A stretch of 64,000 bases of DNA from Kaistia defluvii (GTDB lineage: Bacteria; Pseudomonadota; Alphaproteobacteria; Rhizobiales; Kaistiaceae): positions 1,364,001 through 1,428,000 of the forward strand of contig NZ_JBEPSM010000001.1 of assembly GCF_040548815.1 (NCBI RefSeq), given 5' to 3'. The notes under the pieces were generated by a model, which did no database searches, was not told where the DNA came from, and saw only the letters and a program-made list of their open reading frames with translations. A program made the translations under genes and the position numbers. How positions within the stretch are numbered: position 1 is the stretch's first letter; every line of letters begins with the position of its first letter. This document shows positions 44,991 through 53,900 of this stretch, piece by piece.

Positions 44991-46472
44991 TCAGGCGGGT
45001 CGACGCCTTGCCTTCGATGTCAGGCGGACGGCCCGAAGCGCGACGACGATGCAGAGCAGCGGGGCCAGCGCGAAGACGGACCCCAGCCAAAGCGCCGCCT
45101 TCGATGCCCCGGCGATGCCGCCCGGCTCGGCGATTCCCGCGAAATTGGCCACCATGCCGGCGCAGGCCGTGCCGAAGGCGATGGCAAAGAGCTGCACGGT
45201 CGTCACGCCGCCGGCGGCCAGATCCTGATCACCGTCGGTGACGCTGCCATAGACCCGCGTCACCAGGCTGGGCCAGGCGAGGCCGATGCCGAACCCGACC
45301 AGCACGAGGCCGACGCATATCGGCAGCAGATAGGCGGGGTCGCCCGCGCCATGCACCGGCATGAAGAAGGCGAACAGCGTCAGGCCTGTCGTGACCAGTA
45401 CCGGCCCGGCGACAACCAGCCTGTCGCCATGGCTTTCCTGCCAGCGCGAGCTCAGCAGCGACGCCGCCGTCCAGCCAAGCGCCATCAGGGCGGCGAGATA
45501 GCCGGCCCAGATCGGCGACTGGCCATGCAACTGGCGCAGCAGATAGGGCACGAAGACCTCGGGCTGCATACCGATCATCAGCAACGCGATGGTGAGGTAC
45601 AAGGCGCCGAGCGGGGTCGCGATGCTGAAGGCCCGCTTGGGAAGCAGCCGCGTGCCGCCCCTGCCATCCGCCGCCGCAATCAGGGCAATCATGGCGAGAC
45701 CGGCCAGCAAGCCCGCGAGATTCCACGACAATTCCGCCGAAAGGCTGCCGGCCGAAACTGCCAGCACCGCCCCTGTCAGAAGAACGAGTTGCAGCAGCGG
45801 CACGGACTGTTGTTCCTGCCCATCCCGGCTGGCTCTTGGCAGCGTGGCAAAGGCGAGCAGCGCGAAAGCGACCGTCAAGGGGATCAGGGACCAGAACGCC
45901 GCCCGCCAGGCGCCATATTCAGCGAACACGCCGCCCACGGCCGGTCCGACCAGCGTGGCGACGCCGAACATCGCCGACACCAACCCGATCGCCCTGCCCC
46001 AGAGCCGTTCCGGCAGGACCAGGCGCGTCAGGCCATAGGCCAGCGCATAGAGGAATCCGCCACCCAGCCCCTGCACGCTCCGCCCGACCAGCATGACCGG
46101 CATGTTGGGCGAGAGCGAGCAGATGAGCGTCCCGCCGGCGAAGAGCATCGACGCCACGACATAGGCGGCGCGCGGGCCGGCGCTTCGCAGCAGCTTGGCG
46201 GTCAGCGCCGCGCCGAGGATCGACGCCACGACGAAAAGCGTGGTGGTCCACGCATAGAAGTCGAGACCGCCAATATCGACGATCACCGAGGGCATCACGG
46301 TCGTCGCGATATACATGTTCACCGCATGCAGTGTGACGCCGCCCGAAAGCGCGATCGCATAGATGGCGTTCTTGCCGGTCAGCAATTCGCCCCAACCCGC
46401 GGGGGAAGTCGGCGGCGCACTCGCCACCATCTGGCCAGCGGTCGGCGCTGGCACATCGAGATCAAAATTCAT
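44991..46472 (-). CDS. MFS exporter under SoxR control
   Basis: A 493-residue major-facilitator protein with about 14 membrane segments, of the drug:H+ antiporter type (DHA2-like). The loop between the second and third segments reads LLRSAGPRAAYVVASMLFAGG, and motif C-like GPAVGGVFAEYGAWRAAFW lies near residue 165. Upstream, a SoxR box sits in a promoter with 19-bp spacing, and soxR itself is the next gene, so the exporter is probably induced by redox-cycling compounds such as phenazines or quinones and removes them. GGAG lies seven bases before the ATG. Confidence 0.9.
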   Translation of the reverse strand: MNFDLDVPAPTAGQMVASAPPTSPAGWGELLTGKNAIYAIALSGGVTLHAVNMYIATTVMPSVIVDIGGLDFYAWTTTLFVVASILGAALTAKLLRSAGPRAAYVVASMLFAGGTLICSLSPNMPVMLVGRSVQGLGGGFLYALAYGLTRLVLPERLWGRAIGLVSAMFGVATLVGPAVGGVFAEYGAWRAAFWSLIPLTVAFALLAFATLPRASRDGQEQQSVPLLQLVLLTGAVLAVSAGSLSAELSWNLAGLLAGLAMIALIAAADGRGGTRLLPKRAFSIATPLGALYLTIALLMIGMQPEVFVPYLLRQLHGQSPIWAGYLAALMALGWTAASLLSSRWQESHGDRLVVAGPVLVTTGLTLFAFFMPVHGAGDPAYLLPICVGLVLVGFGIGLAWPSLVTRVYGSVTDGDQDLAAGGVTTVQLFAIAFGTACAGMVANFAGIAEPGGIAGASKAALWLGSVFALAPLLCIVVALRAVRLTSKARRRPA

Positions 46473-46515
46473 GTCGGCACTCCATTGGGCGACGAGTCGT
46501 CGCCAACCGACACGG

Positions 46516-46546
46516 CTTATAGAACCTCAACCAATGTTGAGGTCAA
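46516..46546 (-). promoter_or_regulatory. SoxR-type promoter and operator of the MFS exporter
   Basis: On the minus strand TTGACC (46546-46541) and TATAAG (46521-46516) are separated by 19 bp, the long spacing of MerR-family promoters. Between them lies the 18-bp dyad CCTCAA-N6-TTGAGG at 46525-46542, which keeps the SoxR-box half-sites. The box overlaps the last codons of soxR. Transcription would begin about 35 bases before the MFS ATG. Confidence 0.88.
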
Positions 46547-47024
46547 GGGTCGGATCCGCATCGCTTGCCGCCTCGGTGGGCAACAGGCGGCGCGGGCCGG
46601 AACCACGCTGACCCAGTTCATCGTCGGGATTGCGCAGGGGACAATCTTCCAGGGACAGGCAGCCGCAGCCGATGCAGCTGGTGAGCTGGTCGCGCAACTG
46701 CACCAGGCTCTCGATCCGCGCCTCCAGCATGTCCTTCCAGGTCTCGGTGAAATGACGCCAGTCGCGCGCATTTGGCGTGTGATCGTGCGGCAGGTCGCGC
46801 AACGCCTCGCTCACCGTGGCAAGCGGGATGCCCGCGCGCTGGGCAATGCGGATGATGGCTATCCGGCGCAGCACCGAGCGGGGGTAACGCCGCTGGTTTC
46901 CCTGCGTACGCTCGCCGGCGATCAGCCCCTTGGCCTCGTAGAAATGCACCGTGGAGACGGCAATCCCACTGCGACGGGCAACCTCGCCCACCGCCAGCAT
47001 GGCCTTGCGTTCTGGATCCGACAT
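46527..47024 (-). CDS. soxR: SoxR, redox-sensing MerR-family activator
   Basis: A 165-residue MerR-type regulator. The DNA-binding part begins with AVGEVARRSGIAVSTVHFYEAKGLI, and the [2Fe-2S] cluster ligands are CIGCGCLSLEDC (Cys-x2-Cys-x-Cys-x5-Cys) near residue 115, followed by PLRNPDD as in E. coli SoxR. Oxidation of the cluster turns the bound protein into an activator. As in most non-enteric bacteria there is no soxS; the neighbouring exporter is the likely direct target. The ATG at 47024 has GAGG upstream; an ATG at 47036 is less likely. Confidence 0.96.
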   Translation of the reverse strand: MSDPERKAMLAVGEVARRSGIAVSTVHFYEAKGLIAGERTQGNQRRYPRSVLRRIAIIRIAQRAGIPLATVSEALRDLPHDHTPNARDWRHFTETWKDMLEARIESLVQLRDQLTSCIGCGCLSLEDCPLRNPDDELGQRGSGPRRLLPTEAASDADPTLDLNIG

Positions 47025-47028
47025 TGAA

Positions 47029-47050
47029 AACCTCATGTTTGCATGAGGTT
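47029..47050. promoter_or_regulatory. Second SoxR-like dyad at the soxR start
   Basis: AACCTCATG (47029-47037) and CATGAGGTT (47042-47050) form a perfect nine-base inverted repeat with a four-base centre. From CCTCA to TGAGG it spans 18 bp, the same as the box in front of the exporter. It lies just before the soxR ATG and overlaps a TATAAC on the minus strand, so it is suited to autoregulation. Confidence 0.7.
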
Positions 47051-47074
47051 ATAGCGCGCGGTGACGGAAACGAA

Positions 47075-47104
47075 AGAAGCGTCGCGAGGGCTCGCGACGC
47101 TTCT
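47075..47104. terminator. Strong terminator between soxR and the second sugar-importer operon
   Basis: AGAAGCGTCGCGAG (47075-47088) pairs perfectly with CTCGCGACGCTTCT (47091-47104). It ends the minus-strand operon whose last gene stops at 47174, and isolates the soxR promoter. Confidence 0.8.
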
Positions 47105-47173
47105 TGTCCTGCGCTGGCGAGAGGAACCGGCCCCGCCCCTTGCAGGACGGAACCGATTGCATCGGAGCCAAGC

Positions 47174-48301
47174 CTATTTGCCGCCCCACTGCTCGGGGTA
47201 GCCCGGCAGGTCCTGGCAGCCGCAGAGGCTGTAATGCAGCGCCGGCATGCGCTCGTCGATATAGCTCGCCAGCGTCTCCTGCGTGATGGCCGGCTGCGGC
47301 AGGTTCCATTCCGGACCCGGGATCGACTTGCCGTCGAGGATATCGAGCGCCGCGATAACAGGCGTACGCCACTGATAGGTCGGATAGGACGGAGCAATGG
47401 CGACCAGATTTTCCTTCTGCCACTTGCGCAGGAAGTCCTGCTGGTCCTCGCCGCTGATCACGGGATAGGGCAGACCGGCATCCTCGAAGGCTTCGAGCGC
47501 GGCGGTCGCCGTATCACCGGCGTCCATCCACACCGCGTCGATCTTCTGGCCACGGTTGATGTAGTCCTCGACCACCGACTTGGTCTTGGCGCGATCGCTG
47601 CCGGTGAATTCCGAACCGATCACATTGATGCCGGCCTCGTCGAAGATCGACTTGGCGGCCGAATAGCGCGTCTCGAGCACGTCAACCCCGGCGACGATCC
47701 GGAGCGCCAACACGTTGGAGCCCTTCGGCAGCTTGCTGGCGATGAATTCGCCCGAGGTGATGCCGAAGCCATAGCCGCCAACGGGGTGGATGTAGGTGAC
47801 GGGGCACTTGGTGTTCACGCCACGATCGAAGACGATGACCGGCAGCTTTTCACAGGCGGCCTCGACCGCGGGCGTCAGCGCGGCGGTGGTGGTGGGCGAG
47901 ACGATCAGCACGTCGCACTTGCCGCCATCGAGCAGCGACTGGATGTCGGAGATCTGCTTGTCGTCCTTGCCTTCGGCGTCGAGGATGACGAGTTCCTTGA
48001 TCCGGTCCTTCTGAAGCGCGGCCTCGCCCTTCAGATTGTTGAGGCCGACCACACGCCAGGGATTGAAGACGCCGGCGTTCGAGAAGCAGATCGTATGCGG
48101 ACCGTCCTTCTTGAACTTGGCGGTATCGATCATCGCGCCGCCGAGATGCTGCTCCCAGGGCTTGCCATCCGGGCCCTCGGCCTTGGTCGAGAGCAGGTCG
48201 CGCTGCTTCTTGAACTCGACGGGATCGTTGAATTCCTGGGCATAGGCAGCGGTTGAAAACGCGACCGCCAGCGTTGCCGCCAAAATCGATCTGAATTGCA
48301 T
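47174..48301 (-). CDS. Sugar ABC transporter periplasmic binding protein, last gene of the second CUT2 operon
   Basis: A 375-residue exported binding protein (signal peptide MQFRSILAATLAVAFSTAAYAQ). Compared with RbsB it has about 45 extra residues after the signal, before the first ligand-binding strand (PHTICFSNAGVFNPWRVVGL), and a C-terminal tail with a Cys-x-Cys pair (YSLCGCQDLPG). Middle blocks such as VLIVSPTTTAALTPAVEAAC and DAVWMDAGDTATAALEAFEDAG are typical of the sugar-binding type I fold. It lies after the permeases, where binding proteins more often come first. The start at 48301 follows GAGG-rich sequence; the ATG at 48319 is an alternative. Confidence 0.88.
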   Translation of the reverse strand: MQFRSILAATLAVAFSTAAYAQEFNDPVEFKKQRDLLSTKAEGPDGKPWEQHLGGAMIDTAKFKKDGPHTICFSNAGVFNPWRVVGLNNLKGEAALQKDRIKELVILDAEGKDDKQISDIQSLLDGGKCDVLIVSPTTTAALTPAVEAACEKLPVIVFDRGVNTKCPVTYIHPVGGYGFGITSGEFIASKLPKGSNVLALRIVAGVDVLETRYSAAKSIFDEAGINVIGSEFTGSDRAKTKSVVEDYINRGQKIDAVWMDAGDTATAALEAFEDAGLPYPVISGEDQQDFLRKWQKENLVAIAPSYPTYQWRTPVIAALDILDGKSIPGPEWNLPQPAITQETLASYIDERMPALHYSLCGCQDLPGYPEQWGGK

Positions 48302-48357
48302 CCCTCGTCTCCTCTCCATTGACGAACTTCTTCTTGAATTGCCGCCGGAGCGGACAA

Positions 48358-49341
48358 TCAGCTTGAGCGGCGGTGGCGCAGGACGCTCGCCCCTACGGCC
48401 GCAATCAGGATGACGCCCTGCAGGCTGTCGCGCAGTGCCTGCGGAAGGCCGAGCAGGTTGAGCAAGGTGAACAGCGCGAACAGGCTGAGCGCGCCGAACA
48501 GGGCGCCGACGACGGAGCCGCGCCCTCCGAGCAACTGCGCCCCGCCGATGACGCAGGCGGCGATCGCCTGCAATTCCAGTCCCCGCCCCGCATTGACCGA
48601 GACGCCCGAGAAGCCGCCGATCAGGATGCCGGCCGTGACGGCTGACAGCGCGGAAATGACGAAGGCGGCAATACGCGTCGGCTTAACCGGGACACCGGCG
48701 AGTTCCGCTGCGCGCGGATTGTCGCCGACGGCGAGCAGCCGCTTGCCATAGGCGGTCGCATGCAATCCCCACCACGCGAGAGCCGTGACAACGACCAGGA
48801 TGATGACCGCAATGGGCAGGACGCCGAGCAGCGGCACGTCGCGCAGCACCAGTCGGCCAAGATCGCGGAAGTTGTCCGGCAGGTCTCCGCGCGGCGCGCC
48901 CCCGGACCAGGCAAGCGCCAGTCCGTTGATGAGCAGCATCATGCCCAGGGTGGCGATGATCGAGGGCACCTTCAGGAACGACACGATCAGTCCATTGGCG
49001 AGACCGACCGCCAGCCCCATCGCATAGAGCCCGGCGATCACCGGCCAGGTCATGGTGGGATCACCGCCGATCAGCATCGACGCGGCCAGCACGACCAGGG
49101 TTACGACGGCGCCCATCGAAAGATCGAAGCCGCCGGACAGGATGACGTAGAGCTGGCCGCAGGCGAGGATGATCAGAGGGGCGGCGCGGCGCAGGAAGTT
49201 CATGAACAGCGCGGCGTCGAGATAGTTGGGCTGCAGGATCGCGATCCCCGCATAGAGGACGACGAATATCAGAAGCGCGAAATTGAGCCCCCGCAGCGAG
49301 ATGCGCCTTGCCGGACGGGCGGTGTCGGGAATGGCGGTCAT
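48358..49341 (-). CDS. Sugar ABC transporter permease (CUT2), second of two
   Basis: A 327-residue BPD_transp_2 permease. YVILSGGFDLSMGAVVTLVVLAASM near residue 65 and AVGDNPRAAELAGVPVKPTRIAAF near 205 are the family marks, with GLELQAIAACVIGGAQLLGGRGSVVGALFGA near 255. It overlaps the preceding permease by four bases (ATGA), so the two are made together and may form a heterodimeric channel. It is followed by 56 bases and then the binding-protein gene. Confidence 0.92.
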   Translation of the reverse strand: MTAIPDTARPARRISLRGLNFALLIFVVLYAGIAILQPNYLDAALFMNFLRRAAPLIILACGQLYVILSGGFDLSMGAVVTLVVLAASMLIGGDPTMTWPVIAGLYAMGLAVGLANGLIVSFLKVPSIIATLGMMLLINGLALAWSGGAPRGDLPDNFRDLGRLVLRDVPLLGVLPIAVIILVVVTALAWWGLHATAYGKRLLAVGDNPRAAELAGVPVKPTRIAAFVISALSAVTAGILIGGFSGVSVNAGRGLELQAIAACVIGGAQLLGGRGSVVGALFGALSLFALFTLLNLLGLPQALRDSLQGVILIAAVGASVLRHRRSS

Positions 49342-50324
49342 GCGACGTGCCCCTTGTTGCGGACCGCATAGACCGCGACCGCCGCGATGACGATGGCGCC
49401 GCGCAACACCTGCTTCAGGAAGGCATCGACGCCGAACATGTTGAAACTGGCATCGAGGCTCGCAAACAGCAGGACGCCGGCAATGGTGCCGAGCACGCCG
49501 CCCTTGCCGCCCGAAAGCGCCGTCCCGCCGATGACGACGATGGCGATGGATTCGAGATCGTAGATGCCGTCGCGGCCGATCCAAGGCGTGCCGGATTGCA
49601 GGCGCGCGGCGAGATAGAGGCCGGCGATGCAAGCGCCCAGGCTGGCGAGGATGTGGGCCGACAGCACGAAACGCTCGACCCGCAGGCCCGCGAGCTTGGC
49701 GCCATCCGGGTTGCCGCCAACCGCATAGAGATGCGCGCCGAAGCGCGTCTTGGCCAGCACGAACCAGGCCAGCAGCGCAAAAACTGCCAGCAGCAGCACC
49801 GGCAGCGGCACGCCGAAGAGCCCCTGATAGGCCAAGGCCTGGAACTCCGGCGCGACGCGGCCGCCGAGATAGGTGAAGCCGGCCGACAGCAAGCCTTGCA
49901 GGATGAGCCCGGTCGCTAGGGTGGCAATCAGCGGATTGATGCCCCAATAGGCGACCAGTCCGCCATTGATCGCGCCGATGACGAGCGAAAGCGCCAGGCA
50001 GGCTGCGACCGCCGGCACGATCATGCCGGGATCGCCCTGCATCAGATAGGAGGCGAGCACGGCGACGGTGCTGATCAGCGCCGCGACGGAAAGATCGATC
50101 GAGCCGACGAGAATGGCGAAGGTCTGGCCCAGGCCGACCAGCCCGAGCGCCACGGTCCGCTGCAGCAGCCCTGCGAGGCCAGCAAGGGAGATCTGGTTCG
50201 TCTGTCCGGTCACGACTGCGGCGGTCACGTAGATGATGGCCGCGAGCGCGATGACGACAAGCGGCACCGGCAGATCCCGGAAGCCACGACTCGTCCGGGG
50301 GGCAGCAACGGTATCGACGCTCAT
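49338..50324 (-). CDS. Sugar ABC transporter permease (CUT2), first of two
   Basis: A 328-residue permease of the same family as its neighbour: FAILVGSIDLSVAALISTVAVLASY near residue 67, AVGGNPDGAKLAGLRVERFVLSAH near 210 and ESIAIVVIGGTALSGGKGGVLGTI near 260. It overlaps both flanking genes by four bases (ATPase before, permease after). Having two different permeases rather than a homodimer is a minority arrangement for CUT2 systems. Confidence 0.92.
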   Translation of the reverse strand: MSVDTVAAPRTSRGFRDLPVPLVVIALAAIIYVTAAVVTGQTNQISLAGLAGLLQRTVALGLVGLGQTFAILVGSIDLSVAALISTVAVLASYLMQGDPGMIVPAVAACLALSLVIGAINGGLVAYWGINPLIATLATGLILQGLLSAGFTYLGGRVAPEFQALAYQGLFGVPLPVLLLAVFALLAWFVLAKTRFGAHLYAVGGNPDGAKLAGLRVERFVLSAHILASLGACIAGLYLAARLQSGTPWIGRDGIYDLESIAIVVIGGTALSGGKGGVLGTIAGVLLFASLDASFNMFGVDAFLKQVLRGAIVIAAVAVYAVRNKGHVA

Positions 50325-51832
50325 GACGGCCTCCCCGCGGCAACCGCAGCCGAGACCCCAAGCGCCAATTCCATGACAGCCCCTTCCTCGGCGCCGCCCG
50401 GCAGTTCGCCGGCTATGCGACCCTGGTGCATGACGAGGATGCGGTCGCTGACCCCGACGATTTCCGGCAGGTCCGACGACACCATCACGATGGCGCGGCC
50501 TTCATTCGCAAGCGTCCGCATGGTCTCGTAGATCGCGGCCTTGGCGGCGACGTCGATGCCGCGCGTCGGCTCCACGAATACGAAGACGCGCGGATCCTGC
50601 AGGAGCCAGCGGGCGATGATCGCCTTCTGCTGATTACCGCCCGAAAGCGTCGCGATCTCCTGCCCGAAATCGCCCGCCCGCACATCCATGGCCCGAAGGC
50701 TCTCATCGACCTTCGATCGCGCTCGCCCTCCGCCATGCGGCGAGGGCAGGGCCGGCGCCCTCGCCTGCAGCGTCAGCAGTGCGTTGTCGCGTACCGACTG
50801 GCGCGGCGCGATGCCTTCCCGCTTGCGATCTCCCGGCAGATAGCCGATCCCCGCCGCGGTCGCCTGCCGCGCCGAATGGATGGTGACGACCTTGCCGGAA
50901 ATGCGGAATTCGCCGCGGTCGAACGGCGCATCGCCGAACAGGGCCTGCGCGAGCGCGTTCTTGCCGGAATCCTCGAGCCCCGCGACGCCGACAATCTCGC
51001 CAGCCCGCGCCACCATGTCGATGTCGCGGAGATGTCGGTTGTGACCGCCGACGATCTGCAACACCGGCAGGCCGGGCTTCGCAACGCCGCGTGGCGGGTA
51101 GAAGTCCTGCAACTCGCGCCCGACCATGGCGGTGACGATGTCGTGCACGGTCACGTCCTGCCGGTCGCGCGTCCAGATATGGCGGCCATCCTTGAGCACG
51201 GTCACCCGGTCGGCGATCGCCATCACTTCCGGCATGCGGTGCGAGCTATAAATGATGGCCACGCCTTCGGCCTTCATCCGGCCGACCAGATCCAGCAAGG
51301 CGCGGGCATCACGATCGTCGAGGGCCGCCGTCGGCTCGTCCATCACCAGGACCTTGGCGTTGATCAGCATGGCCTTGGCGATCTCGACCAATTGCTGCTC
51401 GGCGATCGACAGATCGGCCACCAGCGCGGTCGTCGGGATCGAGGCGCCGAGGCGTTGCAGCAGGGCGCGCGACCGGTCCTGCATCTGCCGTCGGTCGAGC
51501 AAACCCCAGCGCGTCGGCTCCATGCCGGTGAAGATGTTCTCGGCCACGGTGCGGAACGGCAGCAGACTGAGTTCCTGATGCACGATCGAGATGCCGGCCG
51601 CCCTCGCCTCCCGCGGATGTTGGAAGCGGACAGGCTGGCCTTCGAGCAGCACGTCGCCGCTGTCGGGGCGATAGCTGCCGCCCAATACCTTCATCAGCGT
51701 CGACTTGCCGGCGCCGTTCTCGCCGCAGATCACATGCACCTCCCCGGCGCGGCAGTCGAAGTCGACCGCGTCCAGCGCCTGGACGGCGTGGAAGGCCTTG
51801 CCAATGCCGCGCATTTCAAGAACGGCGGTCAT
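50321..51832 (-). CDS. Sugar ABC transporter ATP-binding protein (CUT2, double NBD) with a repeat-like insert
   Basis: A 503-residue double ATPase. The first domain is canonical: GENGAGKST near residue 38, and VLVMDEPTAALDDRD near 165. The second has a degenerate P-loop (GLEDSGKNALAQ near 285), a normal LSGGNQQKA signature near 400, and a Walker B reading VFVFVEPTRGID, with Val replacing the Asp. Before the signature is a Pro/Gly-rich stretch, PALPSPHGGGRARSK, encoded by an imperfect palindrome at about 50719-50751; the other two CUT2 ATPases in this window have no such stretch there. The start at 51832 overlaps the upstream gene's stop as ATGA. Confidence 0.92.
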   Translation of the reverse strand: MTAVLEMRGIGKAFHAVQALDAVDFDCRAGEVHVICGENGAGKSTLMKVLGGSYRPDSGDVLLEGQPVRFQHPREARAAGISIVHQELSLLPFRTVAENIFTGMEPTRWGLLDRRQMQDRSRALLQRLGASIPTTALVADLSIAEQQLVEIAKAMLINAKVLVMDEPTAALDDRDARALLDLVGRMKAEGVAIIYSSHRMPEVMAIADRVTVLKDGRHIWTRDRQDVTVHDIVTAMVGRELQDFYPPRGVAKPGLPVLQIVGGHNRHLRDIDMVARAGEIVGVAGLEDSGKNALAQALFGDAPFDRGEFRISGKVVTIHSARQATAAGIGYLPGDRKREGIAPRQSVRDNALLTLQARAPALPSPHGGGRARSKVDESLRAMDVRAGDFGQEIATLSGGNQQKAIIARWLLQDPRVFVFVEPTRGIDVAAKAAIYETMRTLANEGRAIVMVSSDLPEIVGVSDRILVMHQGRIAGELPGGAEEGAVMELALGVSAAVAAGRPS

Positions 51833-52707
51833 GCGACCACGCTTTCCGCCGCGACCCGCTCGCCGGCCGCCTGCCATTCGCGCCGGATCAGCGCGATGCT
51901 GTCGGCGAACAACTGGTCCCTATCCTCGAACAGATCGCGCCAGACCCGCGTGGCGCCGGCAAGCTCGGGAACCGAGCGGCCGAACGCCTCGACCGTCAGC
52001 CAGCCGTCATAGCCGCAGCGGCGGAGCGCATCGAAATGCGCCGGGAACGGCACATGGCCGGTCCCCGGGACGCCACGGTCGCTTTCGGAGATGTGGTAGT
52101 GGTTGATCTCCCGGTGGTAAACTTCGTAAGTCTCGACCGGATGCTTCTCTTCGATATTGGCGTGGAAGGTGTCGAACATGTAGCCATAGTTCGGGTGATC
52201 CACCCGCCTATGGATGGCCGACGCCGCCGCCATGGTCGACATGACGTAGCACTCGAAGCGATTGACTGCCTCGGCGGAGATCAGGACGCCGGCGGGCGCG
52301 GCATATTCCGCCAAGGACCGCATCGCCTCGACGCACCAGGAGAGTTCATCCGCGCTCGGGCCAAGGCCGGTGAAATGCCCGACGGGCGAATGCACCGGTC
52401 CGGCGATGATCTCGCCGCCCATGGCATGGGTGCAATCGACCAGCCATTTGTGATGCTCCGTGGCCCGGGCGCGCACAGACGGGTCGGCGCTGATCGGATT
52501 GGCCTCGACCGGGACCGTGCCCGCCGTCGCCGCGGCAAGGCCGATGTCGCGCAGCAGCGCGCCCAACTCGGCATAACGTTTGACGTCGCCGGTGAAGACC
52601 GGCACTTCGACGCCGTCATAGCCGAGCGCCTTGAGACGCTCGAGCAAGGGCGCGTGCTCGGCCGTGATCTCGGCGCCCACGACAAGCAGATTGAACGCAG
52701 CCTTCAA
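51829..52707 (-). CDS. TIM-barrel sugar phosphate isomerase/epimerase
   Basis: A 292-residue protein of the AP_endonuc_2 (xylose-isomerase-like) barrel family, resembling D-psicose/D-tagatose 3-epimerases. The four expected metal ligands can be seen: Glu in ISAEAVNRFE (near residue 147), Asp in GYMFDTFHANIEEKH (near 180), His in NHYHISESDRGVPGTGHVPF (near 206) and Glu in WLTVEAFGRS (near 242). The Arg and His of SESDRGVPGTGH bind the sugar. It leads the operon that encodes the second importer, so it probably acts on the imported ketose or a derivative. The divergent AraC regulator lies 158 bases upstream. Confidence 0.88.
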   Translation of the reverse strand: MKAAFNLLVVGAEITAEHAPLLERLKALGYDGVEVPVFTGDVKRYAELGALLRDIGLAAATAGTVPVEANPISADPSVRARATEHHKWLVDCTHAMGGEIIAGPVHSPVGHFTGLGPSADELSWCVEAMRSLAEYAAPAGVLISAEAVNRFECYVMSTMAAASAIHRRVDHPNYGYMFDTFHANIEEKHPVETYEVYHREINHYHISESDRGVPGTGHVPFPAHFDALRRCGYDGWLTVEAFGRSVPELAGATRVWRDLFEDRDQLFADSIALIRREWQAAGERVAAESVVA

Positions 52708-52865
52708 GAACGGCCCCTCCCGGACGCATGCATTTGGACCGACCTCCCAGTCCCTAGGTCGACCGTGTCACATCGCCGGGATCGTGGCTTGCAACAATCC
52801 ACATTGGTAAATAGCTTAAAACGGCTCTGGGTCCCGGAGGGGACCCGGGCAACCGGGAGCGGACC

Positions 52866-53900
52866 ATGAACAAGCACGTCAATGCGGAAATCGACCCGAA
52901 GCCCAGGCCGACCGTGTTCCGCCAGCCAGGCTCGCTGATGTATGCCGATAACTGCCGCGATCTACAGATCGCCGCCGGTCGGGGCGAAGTCGAACTGCGC
53001 GCCTGGACGCGCGGCAGCTATCCCGGCACGTCTCTCGGCGAGCGGCTGCCCGGAATCTGCACCACAGGCTTCTGGGACGCGAAGTTCCAGCAGACCTGGG
53101 GCCTGAAGCGGCATTGCAACGAGGGCTTTAAGATCGCGTTCCTGTCGCGCGGCAGCCTGCGGCTGGTGGTGGACGACACCGAGCATCTGCTCCGGCAGGG
53201 CCAGTTCATCGTCATCCGTCCGTGGCAGCTACATTCGATCGGCGACCCGGTCGTCGGCCCCAGCCGGCTGCTCTGGCTCATTCTCGATGGCGGCCTGCGG
53301 CGGCCCAACGAAAGCTGGAGCTGGCCGGAGTGGATGGTGTTTTCCGAGGAGGAGGCGCACACGCTGGGCCGGATCCTGACGCAGAACAACCAGCCCGTCT
53401 GGGACGGCAACAGCGAACTTGCCAACGCCTTCGAGGCGATCGCGCCCATCCTCGCGAACCGGACGCCGGAGACGGGCGAGACGCGGCTCAAGGTGGCGAT
53501 CAATACCGTCATGCTGGCCCTGATCGACCGCATGATGGAGCAGGTTCCGGCCCTGGATCCCAACCTCTCGACCGCCCAGAACACCGTCGCCATCTTCCTG
53601 CGCCGGCTGCCTGGCCGGGCGGAGGAAAGCTGGACGCTTGAGCTGATGGCGGAGGAATGCGGGCTGTCGCGGACGCGCTTTGCCGATTACTGCAAGCTGC
53701 TGACCAATATGAGCCCGTTGCAATATCTCCAGCATCTGCGCCTGGAGCGGGCAACCGTCATGCTGCAGGACGCCAAGCGGCCGAGCATCACCGACATCGC
53801 CATGGCCTGCGGCTTCAATTCCAGCCAGTATTTCTCCTACGCCTTCCGCAAGCGATACGGCTACGCCCCGCGTGCGATCGCGGCCCAGCCATCGGTCTAG
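52866..53900 (+). CDS. AraC-family transcriptional regulator
   Basis: A 344-residue protein with an N-terminal cupin-like sensing domain (GFKIAFLSRGSLRLVVDDTEHLLRQGQFIVIRPWQLHSIG near residues 80-120) and a C-terminal pair of helix-turn-helix motifs (ELMAEECGLSRTRFADYCKLLTNMSP near 260 and ITDIAMACGFNSSQYFSYAFRKRYGYAP near 307). It is divergent from the epimerase-importer operon and is the probable activator of that operon. GGGAG precedes the ATG. An inverted repeat GGGTCCC...GGGACCC just upstream (about 52830-52847) may be part of its leader. Confidence 0.92.
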   Translation: MNKHVNAEIDPKPRPTVFRQPGSLMYADNCRDLQIAAGRGEVELRAWTRGSYPGTSLGERLPGICTTGFWDAKFQQTWGLKRHCNEGFKIAFLSRGSLRLVVDDTEHLLRQGQFIVIRPWQLHSIGDPVVGPSRLLWLILDGGLRRPNESWSWPEWMVFSEEEAHTLGRILTQNNQPVWDGNSELANAFEAIAPILANRTPETGETRLKVAINTVMLALIDRMMEQVPALDPNLSTAQNTVAIFLRRLPGRAEESWTLELMAEECGLSRTRFADYCKLLTNMSPLQYLQHLRLERATVMLQDAKRPSITDIAMACGFNSSQYFSYAFRKRYGYAPRAIAAQPSV

